Source: Alphaproteobacteria bacterium MarineAlpha9_Bin7 (GTDB taxonomy: Bacteria > Pseudomonadota > Alphaproteobacteria > UBA7887). From it: 12,245 nt of DNA. Made by a program: the position numbers and the translations under genes. The stretch is from contig PTKD01000037.1 of the NCBI GenBank assembly GCA_002938115.1, forward strand, positions 1 to 12,245. The letters are read 5' to 3'. Below are positions 1 through 6,137 of the stretch, one piece after another (within the stretch, counting starts at the first letter, position 1; the number at the start of each line of letters is the position of its first letter). The notes below the pieces were generated by a model, which saw nothing but the letters and a program-made list of their open reading frames with translations, was not told where the DNA came from and did not search any database.

Positions 1-226
1 CAGATACTCTTTTTATCGGAACCAGAAGGTCATCAAAATTATTAAACCAATTGTGCCATTCGGCTATATTTTCCATGGTGTCGCGGAAACCTTCCCAAAC
101 CGCACACGTACAGTTAGCCGCGGTCACGCCTCCGAGTTTCATATCCTCAAACACTGCGCGACTCCATCTTGATACGATTAGACCGTCGAACACGGCCATT
201 GTGTCATGGAGTTTTCTGTCGTTCAC
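1..226 (-). CDS. Peptidase M19 (membrane dipeptidase)-like protein, N-terminal part
   Basis: An open minus-strand frame runs off the left edge, so only about 75 N-terminal residues are visible. The translation contains FDGLIVSRWSRAVFEDM, then GGVTAANCTCAVWEGF and DTMENIAEWHNW. I recognise this as the N-terminus of a bacterial subgroup annotated as membrane (M19) dipeptidase, metal-dependent amidohydrolase-fold enzymes acting on dipeptides or related amides. Canonical M19 enzymes open with DGHND, whose His and Asp bind zinc. Here the equivalent stretch reads DGLIV, so those two ligands appear to be absent and the true substrate is open. The start is uncertain: GTG at 226 lacks its own Shine-Dalgarno, and ATG at 199 is the alternative. 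GTG 226 overlaps the TGA of a 12-codon ORF that does have a good SD, which suggests translational coupling. It is divergent from the DpgC-like gene. Confidence 0.62.
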   Translation of the reverse strand, partial: MNDRKLHDTMAVFDGLIVSRWSRAVFEDMKLGGVTAANCTCAVWEGFRDTMENIAEWHNWFNNFDDLLVPIKRVS

Positions 227-261
227 CGGAACAGCGTGCTTAGTACGGTTATAAGTGGCAT
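223..261 (-). CDS. Possible 12-codon leader ORF upstream of the M19-like gene
   Basis: On the minus strand an AAGGG Shine-Dalgarno (269-273) lies 7 nt before an ATG at 261. The ORF reads MPLITVLSTLFR and stops with TGA at 225-223. The TGA overlaps the candidate GTG start of the M19-like gene (226-224) in a GTGA arrangement. This is the only strong ribosome-binding site in the upstream region, so ribosomes probably load here. It may be a coupling leader peptide. It could also be the real start of the dipeptidase displaced by a sequencing or natural frameshift. No function is proposed for the peptide. Confidence 0.3.
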   Translation of the reverse strand: MPLITVLSTLFR

Positions 262-315
262 CTATGATCCCTTGTTTATCCGATCTTTGTTATTAGTTGT
301 TACGAAGTGCCTGAT

Positions 316-408
316 TTGATGCCTTTCGCTGGCATGATCCGGATCAGGTCCGAAGGGTTTCCATGATTCGACCGCGAAGTCGCTTTTGGTATCCCAGTTG
401 TTATTCAA
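316..408 (-). promoter_or_regulatory. TPP-riboswitch-like element, degenerate or variant
   Basis: Read on the minus strand, 348-327 carries CCTGATC followed by CGGATC and ATGCCAGCG. This is nearly identical to the conserved pyrophosphate-sensor half (P4/P5) of TPP riboswitches. The 5' half has partly the right geometry. GGG (395-393) can pair with CCC (357-355) as P2. ACC/GGT and GCG/CGC (390-371) form a P3-like hairpin. ACCC to CCTGATC has the canonical spacing, and TTGA (408-405) can pair with TCAA (319-316) as a short P1. The pyrimidine-sensing CUGAGA is not present: that junction reads CGAATCATGGAAA. The P5 stem has a C·A mismatch. It is therefore a decayed aptamer, a variant with altered ligand, or less likely chance. 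It lies about 55 nt upstream of the ATG at 261 and would control the M19-like gene. Confidence 0.4.
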
Positions 409-504
409 CACCTCTCGGATCAACTCATGTTGCGACATGGGGGTGGACAGGTCAAGATGACGACGGGTGGATATAGTGAGATTTAACCGCATAGGGTCTG
501 AAAT

Positions 505-1905
505 ATGAAATCTAAACCTGCTGTCGAGGTTGTTCAGCCTAAACCCATCGAAGGCGAATATGAATTGTGGTTGAGCCACCAACCAAGCTTCGCCGCTAAT
601 GATTCAGTTTTCGATTCGGATATGGAAGCACTCAAACGATTTGTCGATGAAGGGGATGCGCTGCTTCAACTCTCCACCAACGGCACTGACCGTTGCCATA
701 ACAATTCAGACTGGACGTCACGTATCAAAGAAAAAACCCAAGATGCTCGAGCGGCTTTTCTGCGCATCTATGCGGAGCGAGTTTATTCTTCGTTGACCGA
801 TAATTTTACCCAGCCGATTCGAGTTGAACCCCTAGTCGAGACAGCGACCACGCGCTATCCAGGCCTATTGTCAAGTGCTGAGAGTATTGCTGAGGATGCT
901 GCCCGCAGTCTAAAAGAGAAAAAAGGCCACGAGGCGGCAAGCGGGTTATTTTTGTCACACATATTTGCAAATTATCGCGCAGGCATTCATTTGATCCAAA
1001 GTATGTTACGGCCGTTACCGGGCTCCGTTGAACAAGTGGCCAGGTTTGTGCGTGACGGTGAGCTTGATCTGGGAACCGCTGTACTACGGCGTAACGGGAA
1101 GGCCGCCGAGATCTTCATGCACAATCCAGCATATTTAAATGCGGAGGACACGAGCACTGTGGGGCCTATGGAGCAAGCAGTAGATGTGGCCATTCTAGAT
1201 TCCAGCACCGAGGTTTGCGTGCTACGTGGCACTCCGGCACAGCACCCGAACTATGCCGGGCGTAATATCTTTTGCAGCGGAATTAACCTGACTCATCTTT
1301 ACGAAGGGAAAATACCCTATCTTTGGTATCTCACACGTGATCTTGGTTTCGTTAACAAAATTGCGCATGGAATATTGGATAATCCAGTTGCCATTAATGA
1401 TCCTACACCGACTGTTGAAAAGCCATGGATTGCCGGGGTGGAGACTTTTGCAATCGGTGGCGGGTGCCAGTACCTGCTGGTAATGGATTACACTCTTGCC
1501 GAGAAAAGCGCCTATATGACTTTGCCTGCACGCAAGGAAGGTATAATCCCCGGACTAGCAAACATGCGATTGCCTCGGTTTGTTGGGGACCGGATTACCC
1601 GGCAAGCAATCTTATTTGATCGTCGGCTTGAGGCAGATAGTCCAGAAGGGCAGTTGATTATTGATGAAATTGTACCAGATGGTGGGATGAGTGCAGCTGT
1701 AGAAAGCACTGTGCATAAGCTCACTAGTGCTGGGACTGTCAGCGCTGCTGGCAATCGTAAGGCGCTGAGGGTATGCCAGGAAAGTTTGGATGACGTTCGA
1801 CGATATATGGCCAGCTATGCTCGGGAGCAGGCAAAATGTCATCTTAGTCCCGCGTTAATCCGTAACCTGGAGGACAACTGGCTTAAGCCAAAGGGCAAAC
1901 TGTAG
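505..1905 (+). CDS. dpgC: DpgC-like (3,5-dihydroxyphenyl)acetyl-CoA 1,2-dioxygenase family protein
   Basis: This 466-residue protein is a large member of the crotonase superfamily. DpgC of glycopeptide-antibiotic clusters uses O2 without metal or flavin to convert 3,5-dihydroxyphenylacetyl-CoA to 3,5-dihydroxyphenylglyoxylate. Residues 1-210 form the extra helical N-terminal region that separates DpgC from ordinary 260-residue crotonases. The crotonase core follows: FCSGINLTHL (256-265, oxyanion-hole loop), TRDLG (277-281), then KPWIAGVETFAIGGGCQ (306-322). Gly319 and Gln322 correspond to the DpgC oxyanion glycine and the conserved glutamine, and PARKEGIIPG (341-350) and LPRFVGDR (356-363) also match. 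An in-frame TGA at 499-501 fixes the start at ATG 505; a weak TAGGG lies about 8 nt upstream. No DpgA polyketide synthase or other glycopeptide gene is in the window, so the natural CoA substrate is unknown; the symbol denotes family only. Confidence 0.85.
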   Translation: MKSKPAVEVVQPKPIEGEYELWLSHQPSFAANDSVFDSDMEALKRFVDEGDALLQLSTNGTDRCHNNSDWTSRIKEKTQDARAAFLRIYAERVYSSLTDNFTQPIRVEPLVETATTRYPGLLSSAESIAEDAARSLKEKKGHEAASGLFLSHIFANYRAGIHLIQSMLRPLPGSVEQVARFVRDGELDLGTAVLRRNGKAAEIFMHNPAYLNAEDTSTVGPMEQAVDVAILDSSTEVCVLRGTPAQHPNYAGRNIFCSGINLTHLYEGKIPYLWYLTRDLGFVNKIAHGILDNPVAINDPTPTVEKPWIAGVETFAIGGGCQYLLVMDYTLAEKSAYMTLPARKEGIIPGLANMRLPRFVGDRITRQAILFDRRLEADSPEGQLIIDEIVPDGGMSAAVESTVHKLTSAGTVSAAGNRKALRVCQESLDDVRRYMASYAREQAKCHLSPALIRNLEDNWLKPKGKL

Positions 1906-2024
1906 TTGGTTGTGCGGGCGAGTTGTACCCTGCATCACGGGCAGACGTGTGTAAGGACTGTCTACATGGGAATGTTTCACCACATTCATCAGCCATCGGT
2001 GCCTTTGGGCTGGGCTATAAAATA
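1906..2024. other. Convergent intergenic spacer
   Basis: This gap separates the 3' ends of the DpgC-like gene (+) and the crotonase gene (-). The only structure I see is an imperfect CAGCC (1990-1994) / GGCTG (2008-2012) pair with a 13-nt loop and no clear T-run. It could be a weak bidirectional terminator, but I do not call one. No gene is supported here. Confidence 0.3.
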
Positions 2025-2819
2025 CTAACGCCCATGGAAAACGGGTGTGCGTTTTTCTACGAATGCACGCGTCGCTTCTTTGTGGTCATCGGTCATGCCG
2101 CAGCGAGTATGGTGCCAGGCTTCGAGGTCGAGAACGTCGGCGAGAGTGCCGGTTTCCGCCGCATTAAGGTTTTTTTTCATATAGCGAAGAGCGATTTGCG
2201 GGCCGTTGGCCATTTGTTTCGCAAGCTTGTGTGTTTCAGCTTTCAGATCTTCATCGGAGACAATTCGGTTGACGATTCCCAATTCAAGGGCACTTGGTGC
2301 GTCAAGCAGGGTCGAGGTGAAGTAGAGTTCCCGGGCTTTGGCAGTGCCAACCAAGCGAGTAAGGAAATAACTCCCCCCAAAATCACCTGAATAGCCTACT
2401 CGACCAAATGCGGTAGTAAATTTGGCGCTCTCGCCTGCAATTCGAAGATCGCATGCTAACGCCATTGACAACCCCGCACCCGCGGCTGCTCCTGGCACCA
2501 TGGCAATGGTTGGTTTGGGCATGTTGTGCAACCACCGGGACACGTCCATATTGGTGTTCAGAGCGTGCGCTTTAGTCTCGAGGGTTCCTTCTTCGAACTC
2601 TTTCCCCTCCGCCATCGCTTTCACATCTCCCCCAGCACAGAATGCTTTCCCTGAGCCTGTCAGGACAACTACGCCAACGTGTGGGTCGTTGGCCAAGCGG
2701 GGCAAGGCCTCCAGAAGGTCATCAAGCATTTCACCCGACAATGCGTTTCGGCGGTCGGGACGATTCATCGTCAATATCGCCACTCCATCAGCAACGGTTT
2801 CGAGCAAAACGTTGGTCAT
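2025..2819 (-). CDS. Enoyl-CoA hydratase/isomerase family protein, isomerase-type active site
   Basis: A 264-residue crotonase-fold protein of normal length. The oxyanion-hole segment is FCAGGDVK (60-67) and the second conserved block is GAAAGAGLSMALACDLRIAG (110-129). The two glutamates of classical enoyl-CoA hydratase are missing: by alignment the first is Ser118 and the second Phe138. Instead the protein has AFGRVGYSGDFGGSYFL (137-153), in which Asp146 falls where PaaG-type and other enoyl-CoA isomerases carry their catalytic Asp. I therefore expect double-bond isomerisation or another acyl-CoA reaction rather than hydration. The start is well supported by AAAGGAAA about 9 nt before the ATG. 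It is divergent from the LLM gene at 2981 and convergent with the DpgC-like gene. The exact substrate is not deducible. Confidence 0.88.
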   Translation of the reverse strand: MTNVLLETVADGVAILTMNRPDRRNALSGEMLDDLLEALPRLANDPHVGVVVLTGSGKAFCAGGDVKAMAEGKEFEEGTLETKAHALNTNMDVSRWLHNMPKPTIAMVPGAAAGAGLSMALACDLRIAGESAKFTTAFGRVGYSGDFGGSYFLTRLVGTAKARELYFTSTLLDAPSALELGIVNRIVSDEDLKAETHKLAKQMANGPQIALRYMKKNLNAAETGTLADVLDLEAWHHTRCGMTDDHKEATRAFVEKRTPVFHGR

Positions 2820-2980
2820 TTTATTTTTCCTTTGATAGGGGCTTTCTTAACAAAGGGGGCATTAAATCAAGTTGATCGGCCACCGGCAATCGCCCATTCA
2901 TGTTTTCCGGAAAGCGTGAAAAGATTGCCCACACCTACTTGAACGCGCTAACTAGTGCTGGAGCGGGAGGAGGAATACTA
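2820..2980. promoter_or_regulatory. Divergent intergenic region between crotonase and LLM genes
   Basis: This 161-bp spacer must carry outward promoters for the minus-strand crotonase and the plus-strand LLM/SDR pair. It contains the SD of the crotonase at the left end and a strong GGGAGGAGGA SD (2965-2974) for the LLM gene at the right end. I see no convincing -35/-10 pair. An in-frame start at 2900 would extend the LLM protein by 27 residues with no family similarity, so I treat that stretch as untranslated. Confidence 0.35.
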
Positions 2981-3931
2981 ATGAAATTTGGTTTTAATGT
3001 TCCAGTGCGTGGTCCTGGCGCTGATCCCGTCGGCATGACGGAGATAGCTCGCCGTGCGGAATCTTTGGGTTACGACTATATCGCAGTAACCGATCATATT
3101 GCCGTGCCCCGCAATATCAACTCCCGTTATCCCTATACAGAGGATGGAATGTTTCCCGGTCGCGCAGGGGAATATTTGGAGCCACTGAGTTTAATGGGTT
3201 TTCTTGCTGGGGTCACCAATCGGGTGCAACTGTTGACCTCGATTTTGGTTGTTCCCCATCGCCCCGCAGTTTTGGCGGCAAAAATGATTTCTAGTCTGGA
3301 CGTAATGTCGAATGGCCGAGTTATTTTGGGCATTGGTGCGGGTTGGATGCGAGAGGAGTTTGAGGCAATCGATGCGCCCAATTTTGATATGCGTGGGAGG
3401 GTAACTGATGAATACCTTCAAGCGTTTCGGACACTATGGACAGAACAGAACCCCACCTTTCATGGGGAACACGTTAACTTTGACGATTTGATTTTCGAGC
3501 CTAAACCCGTGCAGACAGGCGGGCCCAGGATTTGGGCGGGTGGTGAAAGTCAGGCGGCGAAGCGCAGAGCTGCCACGGTCGCGGATGGTTGGTACCCGGC
3601 AGGAAACAACCCCAAATTCCCGCTGGACACCATTGAACGTTATTCGGCAGCTCAGGATGAAGTCAAGGAATTGTCACGAAATGCCGATCGGGATCCGGCA
3701 ACTCTTGATTTTGCGTATTGGGCTATTTGGCCCTGGACCGGCGAGCCGGAAATTACCGAGGGTGGTGAACGGCGAGTCTTAACCGGAACGTCTGAAGATT
3801 TGATGGGAGATATTAGACGTTTTGAGGATCGTGGTGTGCAGCACTTGTCAATCATGGTGCTCGGAGCGAGTCTGGACAAAATTTTGGATAATATGGATCG
3901 ATTTGCCGATCAAATTTTGTCCAAGATCTAG
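2981..3931 (+). CDS. LLM class F420-dependent oxidoreductase, Rv2161c-like
   Basis: A 316-residue luciferase-like (TIM-barrel) oxidoreductase of the TIGR03619/Rv2161c type, whose members are predicted to use reduced F420 rather than FMN. Recognisable blocks are MKFGFNVPVRGP (1-12), ARRAESLGYDYIAVTDHIAVP (23-43), TNRVQLLTSILVVPHRP (79-95), NGRVILGIGAGWMREEFEA (111-129) and FEPKPVQTGGPRIWAGGES (172-190). The start is ATG 2981: it has a very strong GGAGGAGGA SD and matches the family N-terminus, whereas the longer frame from 2900 adds unrelated residues. The SDR gene follows after 39 nt, so the two are probably co-transcribed. Being beside a full F420 pathway supports F420 use; FMN use and the substrate cannot be settled from sequence. 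Confidence 0.88.
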   Translation: MKFGFNVPVRGPGADPVGMTEIARRAESLGYDYIAVTDHIAVPRNINSRYPYTEDGMFPGRAGEYLEPLSLMGFLAGVTNRVQLLTSILVVPHRPAVLAAKMISSLDVMSNGRVILGIGAGWMREEFEAIDAPNFDMRGRVTDEYLQAFRTLWTEQNPTFHGEHVNFDDLIFEPKPVQTGGPRIWAGGESQAAKRRAATVADGWYPAGNNPKFPLDTIERYSAAQDEVKELSRNADRDPATLDFAYWAIWPWTGEPEITEGGERRVLTGTSEDLMGDIRRFEDRGVQHLSIMVLGASLDKILDNMDRFADQILSKI

Positions 3932-3970
3932 GCTTAGATAATTATTCAATTGTTCATGGGTGGAACTGTT

Positions 3971-4885
3971 ATGCCGGAATTGGTCAAGGATAAAGTCGTG
4001 GTGGTAACTGGCTCTGGGCGCGGAATCGGGCGCGAGATGGCGATTCTGATGGCAGCTCATGGAGCCAAGGTGCTGGTCAATGACGTTGGCGGGACCGAGC
4101 GTGGGGACGGCACAGATCAGGTGCCGGCCATGGAAGTGGTAGCTGAGATCAACGATAGCGGTGGTCAGGCCGTCGCACATTTTGGCAGTGTCTCAGAGTT
4201 TGAGTCTGCTCAGAGCATTATTGATGCGGCGGTTGAAAAATTTGGCCGACTCGATGTGATCGTTAACAATGCCGGGATTTTGCGCGATGTTATTTTTCAT
4301 AAAATGTCGGAAGATGACTGGGACGCGGTGATCAATGTTCATCTCAAGGGCAGCTTCAACATCAGTCGAGCTGCTGCAACAGTGTTTCGTGAACAACAAT
4401 CGGGCTGTTTTGTTCATATGACTTCCACTTCCGGACTGATCGGAAACTTTGGCCAGGCTAACTACGCTGCCGCAAAATTGGGGATAGTCGGCCTATCTAA
4501 GTCGATTGCACTTGATATGGCGCGCTTTAACGTTCGATCCAACTGTATTTCTCCGTTCGCCTGGACGCGAATGATCGGGACCATTCCGATCCATGATGAG
4601 GAGCAAGCGCAACGCATGGAAAGGCTCAAGGAAATGACCCCTGCTAAGATAGCGCCGATGGCAGTGTATTTGGCGAGTGATGCGGCCGCCGATGTGTCGG
4701 GCCAAATTTTTGCCGTCCGCAATAACGAGATATTTCTGATGGGCCAGTCGCGGCCCTTACGGTCGGTGCAGCGCACGGAGGGATGGAATCCGGAGTCGAT
4801 AGCTGTCCACGCAATTCCTGCGCTGTCTAGGCACTTTTACCCGCTGGATAGATCTCAAGACGTGTTTGATTGGGATCCGGTGTAA
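3971..4885 (+). CDS. SDR family oxidoreductase, MFE-2/HSD17B4-type 3-hydroxyacyl-CoA dehydrogenase-like
   Basis: A 304-residue short-chain dehydrogenase. The Rossmann motif TGSGRGIG is at 13-20, with VNDVGG (36-41) after strand two. That motif is typical of the SDR domain of peroxisomal multifunctional enzyme 2. NNAG is at 99-102. The catalytic set appears complete: Asn122, Ser152, Tyr165 and Lys169 in NYAAAK. About 55 residues beyond the ordinary SDR core (FAVRNNEIFLMGQ, then a tail ending DWDPV) match the longer MFE-2-like bacterial SDRs that oxidise 3-hydroxyacyl-CoA with NAD. ATG 3971 is chosen because it begins MPELVKDKVVVVTG; TTG 3950 and ATG 3956 are in frame but add unrelated residues. 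It lies 39 nt after the LLM gene. A hydroxyacyl-CoA role is inferred from family resemblance and the nearby crotonases. Confidence 0.87.
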   Translation: MPELVKDKVVVVTGSGRGIGREMAILMAAHGAKVLVNDVGGTERGDGTDQVPAMEVVAEINDSGGQAVAHFGSVSEFESAQSIIDAAVEKFGRLDVIVNNAGILRDVIFHKMSEDDWDAVINVHLKGSFNISRAAATVFREQQSGCFVHMTSTSGLIGNFGQANYAAAKLGIVGLSKSIALDMARFNVRSNCISPFAWTRMIGTIPIHDEEQAQRMERLKEMTPAKIAPMAVYLASDAAADVSGQIFAVRNNEIFLMGQSRPLRSVQRTEGWNPESIAVHAIPALSRHFYPLDRSQDVFDWDPV

Positions 4886-4925
4886 CCGAACTGGGACAGC
4901 GCCTCATATAACGGCCCGTGCGTAT

Positions 4926-4997
4926 GTTGAGGTTTCTTTCCGCTTGCCGTACTCCTGTCTCAACTTTAGAACAAGTGGGCATAAACGGTTCGTTGAG
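4926..4997. repeat. Three evenly spaced GTTGAG/CTCAAC hexamers
   Basis: GTTGAG at 4926-4931, its inverse CTCAAC at 4959-4964 and GTTGAG again at 4992-4997 start exactly 33 bp apart, about three helical turns each. They fall in the 148-bp gap before the second LLM gene. A possible -10 (TATAAG, 5008-5013) follows 10 bp after the last copy, without a good -35, which would suit an activator-dependent promoter. They may be operator half-sites. Six-base matches are short, so chance is possible. Confidence 0.25.
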
Positions 4998-5036
4998 TAG
5001 CAACTACTATAAGGCATCAACTAAAAGGGTGGCGTG

Positions 5037-6077
5037 ATGCGACTAGGTTTGCAATTAAGTTTGGCCGGTCCGAAGTTTACAATTGACATGGACATAGTTC
5101 GTGAGGCGGAGGCGCTGGGTTTTGATTCGGTGTGGACCGGAGAAGCTTATGGATCCGATGCAGTCACACCTATTGCGTGGGTGCTTGCCCATACCTCTCG
5201 TATCAAAGCTGGCACCGCGATTATGCAAATACCCGGCCGGACCCCCGCGATGGCAGCAATGACAGCGATGACATTGCAGGCCCTATCGGGTGGCCGCTTT
5301 ATTATGGGCATTGGGCCCTCGGGACCGCAGGTTGTCGAGGGATGGCACGGCGTTCCTTACGGAAAGGCGCTTACGAGGACCAGAGAATACATTTCAGTCA
5401 TCCGCAAGATCTTGGCTCGGGAGAGTGCAGTAGAATTCAAGGGGGAATATTACGAGCTTCCCTACACTGGCCCTGGGGCTAGTGGGCTTGGGAAACCGCT
5501 GCGCAGTATTATCCGAGGTGATCCGGCGCTAAAAATTTATACCGCCGCAATTAGCCCTAATGGCGTTCGTACGAGCGCGGAGGTGGCCGATGGTGTGTTC
5601 CCATTTTTCACTGATCCTGAAAACTTTGAGGTTTTTGCTGGGCCAATCGAAGAGGGATTTTTAAAATCCGGAAATGGGAAATCCCTGAAAGATTTCGAGG
5701 TTTTGCCTCTAGTTCAGGTCACGATCGGAGATGATCTCGATGCCTGCCGTTTGCCGACGAAACAATTTCTTGCTCTCTACGGCGGTGGCATGGGTGCGCG
5801 TGGGAAAAATTTTTACAATGATCATATTAAGCGTTTGGGCTACGAAGAGGCAGCAGTCAAAATTCAGGACCTTTATTTAGGGGGCCAGAAAGGTGCGGCG
5901 GTTGGAGCAGTTCCAGACGAACTGGTAGACAAGGTAGCATTGGTTGGCTCTAAAGACCGTATCCGAGATCGCCTGGGTGCGTGGAAAGAAGCGGCGGCAC
6001 GGCGGCAAGTAGGGACCATGGTGGTCCCAGCATCTGACCCAGATACGCTTCGGTTCCTTGCGGAGGAACTACTCTAA
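5037..6077 (+). CDS. LLM class F420-dependent oxidoreductase, Rv3520c-like
   Basis: A 346-residue luciferase-like enzyme of the TIGR03559/Rv3520c type, related to the methylenetetrahydromethanopterin reductase (Mer) branch and distinct from the first LLM protein. Visible blocks are MRLGLQLSLAGP (1-12), REAEALGFDSVWTGEAYGSD (22-41), TSRIKAGTAIMQIPGRTP (53-70), LSGGRFIMGIGPSGPQVVEG (83-102) and WHGVPYGK (103-110). These loops line the cofactor pocket in F420-dependent relatives. Start: AAAAGGG lies just upstream, and GTG 5034 and ATG 5037 are adjacent; ATG gives the family N-terminus. The gene lies 60 nt before fbiC in the same direction and may be the first gene of the F420 operon. F420H2-dependent reduction or dehydrogenation is the likely chemistry; the substrate is unknown. 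Confidence 0.88.
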   Translation: MRLGLQLSLAGPKFTIDMDIVREAEALGFDSVWTGEAYGSDAVTPIAWVLAHTSRIKAGTAIMQIPGRTPAMAAMTAMTLQALSGGRFIMGIGPSGPQVVEGWHGVPYGKALTRTREYISVIRKILARESAVEFKGEYYELPYTGPGASGLGKPLRSIIRGDPALKIYTAAISPNGVRTSAEVADGVFPFFTDPENFEVFAGPIEEGFLKSGNGKSLKDFEVLPLVQVTIGDDLDACRLPTKQFLALYGGGMGARGKNFYNDHIKRLGYEEAAVKIQDLYLGGQKGAAVGAVPDELVDKVALVGSKDRIRDRLGAWKEAAARRQVGTMVVPASDPDTLRFLAEELL

Positions 6078-6137
6078 CTGTGTACGTATAGATTAACCTT
6101 ATGCGATTTAACAAGTATCGTTTCGGAGTTTTTAATT

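Noticed and set aside
51..254. Plus-strand 67-codon ORF at the left edge
   Set aside because: It is antisense to the M19-like frame, which has recognisable family motifs; the plus-strand translation looks random and has no SD.
262..582. Minus-strand 106-codon ORF across the DpgC-like gene start
   Set aside because: Its N-terminal part is antisense to the DpgC-like coding sequence, it has no SD at its possible starts and no recognisable motif. It covers the riboswitch-like element, so a real small protein there remains a slim alternative.
1990..2012. Possible bidirectional terminator between the convergent genes
   Set aside because: The stem is five base pairs with a 13-nt loop and no T-run on either side.
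1923..2390. Plus-strand 155-codon ORF
   Set aside because: Mostly antisense to the crotonase gene, which has clear motifs and a good SD; the translation matches nothing I know.
2422..2835. Plus-strand 137-codon ORF
   Set aside because: Fully antisense shadow of the crotonase N-terminal half; low-complexity Ser/Pro/Arg composition typical of shadows.
2900..2980. 27-residue N-terminal extension of the first LLM protein
   Set aside because: The extension is not LLM-like, and ATG 2981 has a very strong SD and the exact family N-terminus.
3848..4180. Minus-strand 110-codon ORF over the LLM/SDR junction
   Set aside because: Antisense to two well-supported genes, with no motif or SD.
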